A stretch of 64,000 nt of DNA, taken from Streptomyces sp. NBC_01471 (GTDB lineage Bacteria; Actinomycetota; Actinomycetes; Streptomycetales; Streptomycetaceae). A program made the position numbers and the translations under genes. Position 1 is the stretch's first letter. Each line of letters begins with the position of its first letter. This document shows positions 1 through 7,554 of the stretch, piece by piece. The stretch spans positions 2,025,001-2,089,000 of the forward strand of contig NZ_CP109450.1 in NCBI RefSeq assembly GCF_041438865.1, in the 5' to 3' direction. The notes beneath the pieces are model-generated. The model was not told the DNA's origin. It ran no database searches and was given only the letters and a program-made list of their open reading frames with translations.

Positions 1-559
1 CCTCCTCCAGGGTGGCGAGATGGGTGAAGACGATCAGCAGGGTGACATTGACTCCGAACAGCGCTCCGAAGACCACCCAGCCCATGGGGCCGTGCGGTGG
101 CAGCCCGCCGGACTGGGAGCCCGACATGGTGACCGCGCTGGCGAGCAGCCCGACCCGGACCAGCCGGCGGGGCAGCAGCCGTTCGGCGCCGAAGTAGCCG
201 GTGACCGCGTAGAACGCGTAGAAGGGGTTCAGCCAGGTCAGGGCGAAGGCCAGCGCCCAGCGCAGGGTGTAGTAGCAGGTGCCGGCCGTCGAGGGGCCGG
301 GCCGGGTGCGGGCCGCGTGGCCCCACCACAGCTGGAGCGCGGTCCCCGCGGCGGTGAGAGCCGCCGCCGCGACCAGTTCGTACCGGGTCATGTGCAGCGC
401 ACTCGCGGTGGCGCCCGCGGCGAGGGTGGAGATGGCGAGCAGCGCGTAGGGGCCCCAGCGGTGGAAGGCCGCCCACCCGACGCCCAGTCTGGCGCCGACC
501 AGGGGTGCGGCGGCCTCCCGGCCGGGCCGGGCGGCGGGGCCGGTCAGGTCCGGTGTCAT
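1..559 (-). CDS. Sensor histidine kinase, N-terminal part (truncated by window edge)
   Basis: Only the first about 186 codons are present; the gene continues beyond base 1. The start ATG at 559 begins MTPDLTGPAARPG and is followed by several hydrophobic stretches separated by short basic loops (about residues 30-170), as in the membrane sensor part of Streptomyces NarL/DesK-type kinases. The frame reaches the window edge in FTHLATLEE, the usual entry into a cytoplasmic coiled coil before the HisKA_3 dimerisation domain. It lies 47 bp downstream of an ABC-2 permease gene on the same strand, an arrangement typical of ABC efflux operons ending in a kinase and response regulator. Kinase identity is inferred from topology and context, because no catalytic motif is inside the window. 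Confidence 0.6.
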   Translation of the reverse strand, partial: MTPDLTGPAARPGREAAAPLVGARLGVGWAAFHRWGPYALLAISTLAAGATASALHMTRYELVAAAALTAAGTALQLWWGHAARTRPGPSTAGTCYYTLRWALAFALTWLNPFYAFYAVTGYFGAERLLPRRLVRVGLLASAVTMSGSQSGGLPPHGPMGWVVFGALFGVNVTLLIVFTHLATLEE

Positions 560-606
560 CCATCCAGTCTGCCCGTACCGCTGTCCGTACCGGCCGGTGG
601 CCGCCG

Positions 607-1392
607 TCACTCCCAACGGAACCAGCGGTTGGCCCCGGCCGACAGCAGCAGTGTCCACACGGCGAGCACGCCCAGGTGGGTCCAGCCGGGCCAGCCGCCC
701 GTCGCGGCCCCGTTGAGGGCCTGCGCAGCGGCGCCGAACGGGGTCAGTTCGACGATGTGGGCCAGGGCGTCCGGCATGGCCTGGACGGGCAGCCAGACCC
801 CGGCACAGAACATCATCGGGAAGAGGACGGCGGAGCCGATCGCGTTCGCCACCCTCTGGTTGCGCGACAGGGCGGCCACCAGCGAGCCCAGGGCCAGCGC
901 GGCGCAGATCGACAGGGCGAGCGAGAGCAGATAGCCCAAGACCTGCTGGGGCAGGGCGACTTTGAAAGCGGTCCGCGCGACGGTGAGCGAGAGCACGGCC
1001 GAGACGAGCGCGGCGGCGCCGTGCAGGCCCATCTGCGCGGTGAGCAGCGCGTGCGGCCTGACCGGTGTGGTGGACATCCGGCGCAGGATGCCGCGCTCGC
1101 GGTATCCGGTGATCACCTGGGGCATCGCCTGCAGCCCGGCCATGATCATCGCGAGCAGCACGGTGACCGGGACGTACGCGCTGACCAGCGTCTGGCCGCC
1201 GATGGAGGAGTCGTGCTCCCGGAAGGACGGGATCGAGCCGAGGATCACCAGCAGGACGGTGGGGAACACCATGACCCAGAAGATGGTGGCCGGTTCACGG
1301 CGGAAGAGCCGGAACTCGGAGCGCAGGACGGCGGCGGACGCGCCGGTCCGTGCGGTGGTCCTCGTACGGGTGGTGGCGGTGGCTGTGCTCAT
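607..1392 (-). CDS. ABC-2 type transporter permease
   Basis: A 261-residue membrane protein with a short basic, Thr/Arg-rich N-terminus and about six hydrophobic segments. The arrangement fits DrrB-type ABC-2 permeases: a first helix near residues 37-56, an extracytoplasmic loop, then YRERGILRRMSTTPVRP, the conserved cytoplasmic loop of this family, and four further helices. Its ATG overlaps the stop of the upstream ATPase gene by four bases (ATGA), so the two are translationally coupled and should form one exporter, for a drug or another hydrophobic substrate. The substrate cannot be told from sequence. Confidence 0.85.
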   Translation of the reverse strand: MSTATATTRTRTTARTGASAAVLRSEFRLFRREPATIFWVMVFPTVLLVILGSIPSFREHDSSIGGQTLVSAYVPVTVLLAMIMAGLQAMPQVITGYRERGILRRMSTTPVRPHALLTAQMGLHGAAALVSAVLSLTVARTAFKVALPQQVLGYLLSLALSICAALALGSLVAALSRNQRVANAIGSAVLFPMMFCAGVWLPVQAMPDALAHIVELTPFGAAAQALNGAATGGWPGWTHLGVLAVWTLLLSAGANRWFRWE

Positions 1393-2291
1393 GCTGCGGC
1401 TCCCGTCAGGTCCAGGAACGCGTCGTCAAGGGTGGCGTCGGTGACCCGGAGTTGGTGGGCGGTGATGTGGTGCCTGGCGAGCAGGGTGATGACGGCGTTG
1501 ACCGTCTCGTCGGTGCCTTCGATGACCAGTGCGCCGTCCCGGTGCCGCACGGAGGCGGCGCCGGGCAGCACGTCCAGCTCACGGTCGCCGAGCGGCTGCG
1601 AGGGGGTGAAGGAGATGACCGTCGAACCGGACGAGCGGCGGATGAGGCCGGCCGGTGTGTCGAGCGCGGCGACCCGGCCCTTGTCGATCACGGCGATGCG
1701 GTCGCAGAGGCGCTGGGCCTCCTCCATGAAGTGGGTGACGAGCAGGACGGTGACTCCGCTGTCCCTGACGTCCTCGATCAGCTTCCAGGTGTCGCGGCGG
1801 GCGCGCGGGTCGAGCCCGGTCGTCAGCTCGTCGAGCACGACCACCTCCGGGTTGCCGATCAGCGCCAGTGCGATGGAGAGCCGCTGCTTCTGGCCCCCGG
1901 ACAGCTTCGCGAAGCGGGAATCGGCCTTCTCGGTGAGGCCCAGCCGCTCGGCGAGCGGCCGCCAGTCGGCGGGGTGCGGATAGAAGGAGGAGTAGAGCTC
2001 CAGCGCCTCCCGCACCGTGATCTTCGGCTGGAGTTCGCTCTCCTGGAGCTGGGCGCCGAGAATCCGAGTCACCCGGTCGTGGTCGGCGACCGGATCGAAT
2101 CCGGCCACCCGCACCACGCCCCCGTCGGGCACCCGCAGCCCCCCGACGCACTCGACCGTCGTGGTCTTCCCCGCGCCGTTCGGCCCGAGGATCCCGAAGA
2201 TCTCCCCCACCTCGACGGCGAAGGACACCCCGTCAACGGCGTGCCTGCCGCCGTACGCCTTCCGCAGTCCGTCCACTTCGATGATTGCCAT
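1389..2291 (-). CDS. ABC transporter ATP-binding protein (DrrA-like)
   Basis: The chosen start at 2291 gives MAIIEVDGLRKAYGG and a 300-residue protein; an upstream in-frame start exists, but the homologous region begins here. Walker A is GPNGAGKTT, the signature is LSGGQKQR, and Walker B is VVVLDELTTGLD followed by a LLVTHFMEEA switch region. The C-terminal about 80 residues match the extension common in DrrA/CcmA-type exporter ATPases. In the Walker B box the residue after Asp is the catalytic Glu, so it should be an active ATPase. It pairs with the permease whose start overlaps its stop. The gene is divergent from the ABC exporter genes starting at 2473. Confidence 0.88.
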   Translation of the reverse strand: MAIIEVDGLRKAYGGRHAVDGVSFAVEVGEIFGILGPNGAGKTTTVECVGGLRVPDGGVVRVAGFDPVADHDRVTRILGAQLQESELQPKITVREALELYSSFYPHPADWRPLAERLGLTEKADSRFAKLSGGQKQRLSIALALIGNPEVVVLDELTTGLDPRARRDTWKLIEDVRDSGVTVLLVTHFMEEAQRLCDRIAVIDKGRVAALDTPAGLIRRSSGSTVISFTPSQPLGDRELDVLPGAASVRHRDGALVIEGTDETVNAVITLLARHHITAHQLRVTDATLDDAFLDLTGAAA

Positions 2292-2344
2292 GCCACCAGG
2301 CTCCCGGGAGACGGAGTCGCGCGGCATCCGCCATCGCGCTCGAA

Positions 2345-2372
2345 CCGGCATCAGCCGATCGGCTGATGCCGG
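2345..2372. promoter_or_regulatory. Perfect 28-bp palindrome, candidate operator
   Basis: Half-site CCGGCATCAGCCGA is followed directly by its exact reverse complement, with no spacer. It lies 53 bp upstream of the minus-strand ATPase start and about 100 bp upstream of the plus-strand exporter start, in the only non-coding gap between the two divergent ABC systems. A dimeric repressor site controlling one or both transport units is the simplest reading. It is not placed like a terminator for either unit. Confidence 0.55.
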
Positions 2373-2472
2373 GGTACGACCTCCCGGCAGCCGGGCCGCG
2401 GCCCGGGTGGACGCGCGGGCCGCCACGAAATCCGGTGGGCGCTGTCAGTGCCGAACCGTAGGCTCGCGCCCG

Positions 2473-4281
2473 ATGCCCGAAACACATGCAACAGACAGAC
2501 AACTCTCCGGTGTGCGTTCCCTGCTGCGGCTCTGGCCGTACGTACGGCCGGTGCGAAGACGGCTGGCCACTGCCGCGCTCGTCGGGGTGATCGCCTCCTG
2601 TCTGAGCCTGGTCATCCCGCTCGTACTGAAGTGGATCGTCGACGGCCCGGTGACCGACCGGGACACCCGCGGGGTCTGGCTCGGCGCGCTGACGCTGTTC
2701 GGGCTCGGGGTCGCCGAGGCGCTGCTTTTCGGCCTCCGGCGGTGGCTGGTCGCCCGGCCGCTCTCCTGGGTCGAGGCGTCGATGCGCGCCGCCCTCTACC
2801 GCCGTCTGCAACGCCTTCCGGTGGCCTTCCACGACCGGTGGCCGTCCGGCCAGCTGCTCTCGCGCGGCACGACGGATCTGATGATCGTGCGGATGTTCCT
2901 CGCCTTCCCGCTGACGTTCCTCCTCGTCAACGGAGTGACGATCGTGGCCGGCTTCGCCATCCTGCTGGTGCAGCGGTGGACGCTGGGGCTGGTGCTGCTG
3001 GCTCCCGCGATTCCGCTGGTCATCGTCTGCAAGATCTTCGAGACGAAGTACTCCAAGGTCGCCAGGGTCTCCCAGGACCAGGTCGGCGATCTCACCACGG
3101 TCGTCGAGGAGAGCGTCCTCGGCATCCGCATCATCAAGGGCTTCGGACGCCACCGCAGCCAGGCCCTGGCCTTCCGCGAGCTGTCCGGGCGGCTGCGCTC
3201 GACGGAACTGGTCAAGGCCCGGCTCCTGGCGGGCATCTGGGCGGTGATCACGACCATTCCCGAGCTGGCGATCGGCGCCGCCCTGGTCCTCGGCACGGTC
3301 CAGGTCGCCGACGGGCATCTCTCCGCGGGCACCCTCGTCGCCTTCCTCTCCACCGCGCTCGCGCTGCGCTGGCCGGTGGAGTCGATCGGCTTCCTCCTGG
3401 CGATCAGCCAGGACGCGGCGGCCGCCACCCAGCGGTACTTCGAGGTGATCGACGTGGCCGAGGAGGCGGACACCGCCGGGCCGGACGCGCTCAGCCCCGG
3501 TCGGGACGGCCCCTCCGGTGCCGGCCCGGCCAGTGACGGCGGCCTGCGCTTCGAGGGCGTCGAGTTCCGTTATCCCGACGCCGCCCCCGGCAGCCCGCCC
3601 GTCCTCGACGGCATCGATCTGCACATCAGGTCCGGCGAGACGCTGGCCCTGGTGGGCGCCACCGGTTCGGGCAAGACCACGCTCACCGCCCTCGTACCGC
3701 GGCTGCACGAGATCACCGGGGGCCGCATCACCCTCGACGGTCAGGACATCACCGCGATGCCCCGCCAGGAGCTGCGCGAACTGGTGTCGGTCGCCTTCGA
3801 GGAGCCCACCCTCTTCTCCGCGAGCGTCGGCGAGAACGTCCGGATGGGCGCCGCGGGCGCGGACGACGACGCGCTGCTGCGCGCCCTGTCCACCGCCCAG
3901 GCCGGCTTCGTGCACGAGCTGCCGCACGGCCCGGACACCCAGGTCGGCGAACAGGGGCTGAGCCTGTCGGGCGGCCAGCGCCAGCGCCTCGCGCTGGCCC
4001 GGGCCGTCGTCGGCCGGCCGCGCTTCCTGGTCCTCGACGATCCGCTGTCCGCGCTGGACGTGCACACCGAGGCCCTGGTGGAGGCCGCCCTGCGCCGGGT
4101 ACTGGCGGAGACGACGGCGCTCGTCATCGCGCACCGGCCGTCCACCGTGCTGCTCGCCGACCGGGTCGCGCTCCTTTCCGACGGACGCATCGGAGCGGTC
4201 GGCACCCACCACGAACTTCTGCAGAGCAACGCCGAGTACGCCTGGCTGATGTCCGGCGCCGAAGGGGACGGGACCCGATGA
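2473..4281 (+). CDS. ABC exporter half-transporter, subunit 1 (degenerate Walker B)
   Basis: Starting at ATG 2473 (MPETHATDRQLSGVRS) the protein has 602 residues: an ABC_membrane domain with six predicted helices (about 25-310) and a C-terminal nucleotide-binding domain. Walker A is GATGSGKTT (about 395-403), the signature is LSGGQ (498-502), and Walker B is LVLDDPLSALD, with Asp (about 523) where active ATPases carry the catalytic Glu. It overlaps the next gene by four bases. With its partner it fits the asymmetric heterodimeric exporters (TM287/288, BmrCD and TmrAB types), which export lipids, peptides or drugs. The substrate is unknown. Confidence 0.88.
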   Translation: MPETHATDRQLSGVRSLLRLWPYVRPVRRRLATAALVGVIASCLSLVIPLVLKWIVDGPVTDRDTRGVWLGALTLFGLGVAEALLFGLRRWLVARPLSWVEASMRAALYRRLQRLPVAFHDRWPSGQLLSRGTTDLMIVRMFLAFPLTFLLVNGVTIVAGFAILLVQRWTLGLVLLAPAIPLVIVCKIFETKYSKVARVSQDQVGDLTTVVEESVLGIRIIKGFGRHRSQALAFRELSGRLRSTELVKARLLAGIWAVITTIPELAIGAALVLGTVQVADGHLSAGTLVAFLSTALALRWPVESIGFLLAISQDAAAATQRYFEVIDVAEEADTAGPDALSPGRDGPSGAGPASDGGLRFEGVEFRYPDAAPGSPPVLDGIDLHIRSGETLALVGATGSGKTTLTALVPRLHEITGGRITLDGQDITAMPRQELRELVSVAFEEPTLFSASVGENVRMGAAGADDDALLRALSTAQAGFVHELPHGPDTQVGEQGLSLSGGQRQRLALARAVVGRPRFLVLDDPLSALDVHTEALVEAALRRVLAETTALVIAHRPSTVLLADRVALLSDGRIGAVGTHHELLQSNAEYAWLMSGAEGDGTR

Positions 4282-6182
4282 CCACCACCGTCGACGGCCG
4301 GGAGGCCGTGGAACCGGAGCCGGTGCCGGGCCGTGAGCCCGGATCCGGGCCCGACACGGGCCCCGCGGCCGTACCGCGGAAGACCGGTGACGACCCGTTC
4401 GACAAGGACGCGCTGCCCGCGCCGCCCGGCGCGACCGGCGCCCTGCTGCGCTCGCTCATCGCACCGCACCGGACGGCGGCCATCGTCTCCGCCGTGCTGA
4501 TGCTGGTCCAGCAGGCGGCCGTGCAGGCCGGGCCGCTGCTCGTCGCGTACGCCATCGACACCGGCGTCCCCGCGTTCCGCGACAACGACCACGGCCCGCT
4601 GATCGCCGTGGGCGTCGGCTACCTGGCCAGTGCGCTGCTCTCCGGAGGACTGCAGTACGCGTTCGTGCAGGTCTCCGCCCGGGTCAACCAGGGTGCCCTG
4701 CTGGACCTGCGGGGCCGGATCTTCCGCCACGCGCAGGCGCTGAGTGTGGACTTCCACGAGCGCTACACGTCGGGCCGGCTGATCTCGCGCTCCACCAGCG
4801 ATGTGGAGTCGCTGCGCGAACTGCTCAGCGAAGGCCTCCAGGAACTCATCGGCGTCGTGCTCTCCGCCGTCTACATCTGCGCCATGCTGCTCTGGCTGGA
4901 CCCCGGGCTCGGCGGGGTCGCCGTGCTCTCGTTCCTGCCGCTGTACCTGCTGATCCGGAACTACCAGCGGCGGGCCACCGCGGTGTTCAGCCGCCGCTCG
5001 ACCGCGGTCGCCGCCGTCATCGTGAAGTTCGCCGAGACGATGAACGGCATCCGGCCGGTGCGCGCCTTCCGCCGGGAGCACGCCAACGACGCGGAGTTCG
5101 ACCGGCTCAACCACCGCCACGAGCGGTTCAACGGCGACTCCATGCTGGAGATGGCCCGCTACGTGACCGGCTCCCGCCTGGTCGCCAACACCGCCGTCGC
5201 CTGCATCGTGCTGTGGGGCGCCTACCGGGTCACCCGGGGCGGGCTCGAACTCGGTGTGCTGGCGGCCTCGGTGCTGTATCTGCGCAGGCTGTACGACCCG
5301 ATCGACCGGCTGGGCATGTTCCTCAACTCGTACCAGTCGGCCGCCGCCTCGCTGGAGAAGATCGCCGGACTGCTGGCCCAGGAGCCGACGGTCCCGGCTC
5401 CGGTGTCCCCGCGTGAGCTGCCCGTCCTCGCCTCCGAACACCCGGGACGCGAGGTCGTGTTCGATGGCGTCGGGTTCGCGTACCGCACCGGCGGCGAGGT
5501 ACTGCCGCGCTTCGACCTCACCATCCCGGCGGGCCAGACCGTCGCGGTGGTCGGCTCGACCGGCGCGGGCAAGTCGACCCTCGCCAAGCTGCTGGCCCGG
5601 TTCTACGACCCGACCGAGGGACAGGTGCGGCTCGACGGCGTCGACCTGGGCGACCTGGACGTGCCTGAACTGCGGCGCGGGGTCGTCATGGTGACGCAGG
5701 AGGCGTTCCTCTTCTCCGGGACGATCGCCGAGAACATCGCCATCGGCCGCCCGGAGGCCACCCCCGCCGAGATCGAGCGGGCGGCGAAGGCGATCGGCGC
5801 GCACGACTTCATCAGCGCGCTGCCGGAGGGGTACGACACGGACGTACGCAAGCGGGGCGGCCGGATCTCCGCGGGCCAGCGACAGCTGGTGGCGTTCGCC
5901 CGGGCGCTGCTGGCCGACCCGGCCGTACTGATCCTGGACGAGGCGACCAGCTCGCTGGACATCCCGGGCGAGCGGGCGGTGCAGCACGCCATGGACACGG
6001 TGCTGCACGGCCGCACCGCCGTGGTCATCGCCCACCGGCTGTCCACGGTGGAGATCGCCGACCGGGTCCTGGTGATGGAGAACGGCCGGATCATCGAGGA
6101 CGGCCCGCCGGAGGAACTCATCGGCGGGAGCGGCCAGTTCGCGGGGCTGCACCGGGCCTGGCAGGAGAGCGTGGTGGGGTGA
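4278..6182 (+). CDS. ABC exporter half-transporter, subunit 2 (catalytically competent)
   Basis: This 634-residue half-transporter has an N-terminal low-complexity Pro/Glu-rich stretch (about 1-50), a six-helix ABC_membrane domain and an NBD. Walker A is GSTGAGKST (426-434) and Walker B is ILDEATSSLD with the catalytic Glu (about 555). The signature motif is ISAGQ (530-534) instead of LSGGQ. The altered signature here pairs with the altered Walker B of subunit 1, so one of the two ATP sites of the dimer would be degenerate, as is known for heterodimeric exporters. The four-base overlap with the preceding gene supports an obligate pair. Confidence 0.88.
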   Translation: MTTTVDGREAVEPEPVPGREPGSGPDTGPAAVPRKTGDDPFDKDALPAPPGATGALLRSLIAPHRTAAIVSAVLMLVQQAAVQAGPLLVAYAIDTGVPAFRDNDHGPLIAVGVGYLASALLSGGLQYAFVQVSARVNQGALLDLRGRIFRHAQALSVDFHERYTSGRLISRSTSDVESLRELLSEGLQELIGVVLSAVYICAMLLWLDPGLGGVAVLSFLPLYLLIRNYQRRATAVFSRRSTAVAAVIVKFAETMNGIRPVRAFRREHANDAEFDRLNHRHERFNGDSMLEMARYVTGSRLVANTAVACIVLWGAYRVTRGGLELGVLAASVLYLRRLYDPIDRLGMFLNSYQSAAASLEKIAGLLAQEPTVPAPVSPRELPVLASEHPGREVVFDGVGFAYRTGGEVLPRFDLTIPAGQTVAVVGSTGAGKSTLAKLLARFYDPTEGQVRLDGVDLGDLDVPELRRGVVMVTQEAFLFSGTIAENIAIGRPEATPAEIERAAKAIGAHDFISALPEGYDTDVRKRGGRISAGQRQLVAFARALLADPAVLILDEATSSLDIPGERAVQHAMDTVLHGRTAVVIAHRLSTVEIADRVLVMENGRIIEDGPPEELIGGSGQFAGLHRAWQESVVG

Positions 6183-6234
6183 ACCGGGGGGCGGGTTCCG
6201 CGATTCGGTGCGCGCCCGCGCCGACATCGCAGCG

Positions 6235-6474
6235 TTACGTGTCGCGTTCCGTGGAGGCGGGAGGGGGAGGTCGATGCGCGCGGTCGTAGGCTTCCTGCGC
6301 CGCTGACACGTTACTGAGGTGCGCGATCGACCATTCCTCCAGCGCGCCCAGCGGCCCGCGCAGAGTGCAGCCCGCCCCGGTGAGCGTGTACTCGACGCGG
6401 ACCGGGACTTCGGGATGGACGGCGGCGCACGAGCCCGTCCCGTTCGAGGCCGCGCGGAGGCTGGGCGAGCTCAT
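6235..6474 (-). pseudogene. HxlR-family regulator, C-terminal remnant
   Basis: The 79-codon frame contains VPVRVEYTLTGAGCTLRGPLGALEEWS followed by an AQEAYDRA tail. This resembles the end of HxlR/MarR-like regulators, where the wing (VEYxLT) leads into a C-terminal helix. The N-terminal winged-helix core is missing: the first about 25 residues (MSSPSLRAASNG) are unrelated to the family and run antisense to a second decayed gene. I therefore read it as a decayed gene fused to unrelated sequence. A short functional protein cannot be fully excluded. Confidence 0.5.
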
Positions 6475-6495
6475 CGACGACTACCGGGACACCTC

Positions 6496-6650
6496 ACGGA
6501 GTTCGCCTACTGGTTCACCGTCTTCGGGACTCCTTCGGGCGATTCCCCGTGGATGGCAACTGATGGGCCATCACATGGACCTGCACTGCGTCTGCGTCGG
6601 AGGGCAGGTGGTTCTCGCCCCGGTGTTCCTCGGTGCCGAGCCGACGACCG
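6496..6650 (+). pseudogene. Frameshifted fragment of a DUF3500-family gene
   Basis: Two adjacent plus-strand frames give one recognisable family signature. Residues EFAYWFTVFGTPSGDSPW are read in one frame up to about 6552. GWQLMGHHMDLHCV and then VVLAPVFLGAEP are read in the next frame from 6551. In DUF3500 proteins these are continuous (a YWxxFFGxPS block, then W-W-x-L-x-GHHL, then PxFxGAEP), so a small indel near 6550 breaks the gene. Full-length members are about 350 residues, and nothing else of the family is clear on either side. The surrounding 6475-6889 stretch shows no intact gene. Confidence 0.5.
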
Positions 6651-6889
6651 GGACGGGACGGCTCGAGGACGTCACGGCCTTCGATTCTGGTGGACTTGAT
6701 CCGGGTCTGTCCCGACCGTCTCCCGCTGCCAGGCCGCGCGCACGCTGGCGCTCGTCCGCGAGTGCTACCGGCTCCACCACGGCGGCTGACCGAGCCGACA
6801 CGGGTCAAGCCCGGCGAGCCCCGGCGTTGCACGAAGAACCAGTGCTCACGAAGCCATGGAACCTACAAGGGGGCTCGCCGTCGCCGGAC

Positions 6890-7399
6890 TCAGGCGCCCA
6901 CGGTCCCGTCGACGCCCTCACGCAGAAGGTCCGCGTGCCCGTTGTGGCGGCCGTACTCCAGAAGTACGTGCACCATCACCATCCGCAGCGACACCTCCTC
7001 GCCCCACCTGGGCTGGTACCCGGCCCGGTCCAGCGAATCGGCCTCCCGCTCGATACGGCGCGAGCGCTCCACCTCGGCCTCCCAGGCCGCGAACGCCTCG
7101 GCCCTGGTCGACCGGCTCGCGTCGTACGCCGCCTGGAAGTCGGTCCTGTCGGACCAGACCATGGGTGCGTCGCTGTCCTCGAACACCCGATGGAACCAGG
7201 TGCGTTCCACCTCTGCCAGGTGCCGCACCAGACCGAGCAGCGACAGCGTGGACGGCGGCATCGACTGCTGGCGCAGCTCCTCGTCGGTCAGCCCTTCGCA
7301 CTTCATGGCAAGGGTCGCGCGGTGGTAGTCGAGGAACGCCCGCAGCGTGTCGCGTTCGCTTCCGGTCCTGGGCGACCCTGTGCGGTTGTCATCGGCCAC
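6890..7399 (-). CDS. DinB / DUF664-family protein
   Basis: From GTG 7399, preceded by GAGGAG at good spacing, the product has 169 residues. It contains TLRAFLDYHRATLAMKCEGLTDEELRQ, then LSLLGLVRHLAEVERTWFHRV and VLLEYGRHNGHADLLREGVDG. This is the four-helix DinB-like layout in which the three metal-ligating His positions are RHLAEVE, and the HN.H of the last helix. Members are putative mycothiol-dependent or metal-dependent transferases of unknown substrate. A longer frame reaches 7495 but lacks a ribosome site and reads into unrelated sequence. It may share a transcript with the MFS gene located upstream of it. Confidence 0.75.
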   Translation of the reverse strand: MADDNRTGSPRTGSERDTLRAFLDYHRATLAMKCEGLTDEELRQQSMPPSTLSLLGLVRHLAEVERTWFHRVFEDSDAPMVWSDRTDFQAAYDASRSTRAEAFAAWEAEVERSRRIEREADSLDRAGYQPRWGEEVSLRMVMVHVLLEYGRHNGHADLLREGVDGTVGA

Positions 7400-7554
7400 T
7401 GCCGTGCTCCTCGTCCGTATCTGCGTTTCGCCGCGCAGGGTCCGTGCGCCCCGCCCGGAGGCCCAGGCTGCCACCTTGCCGGCGGGGGTGCCCACGTGGC
7501 GTCCCGCCTCACGGGCGAGGCGACGGCAGGACCCGTCCTCCGTGGAAGGAGGGC

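Noticed and set aside
3741..6227. An 828-codon open frame antisense to the ABC exporter genes
   Set aside because: An antisense shadow of high-GC coding DNA. The plus strand carries complete ABC domains with motifs in order.
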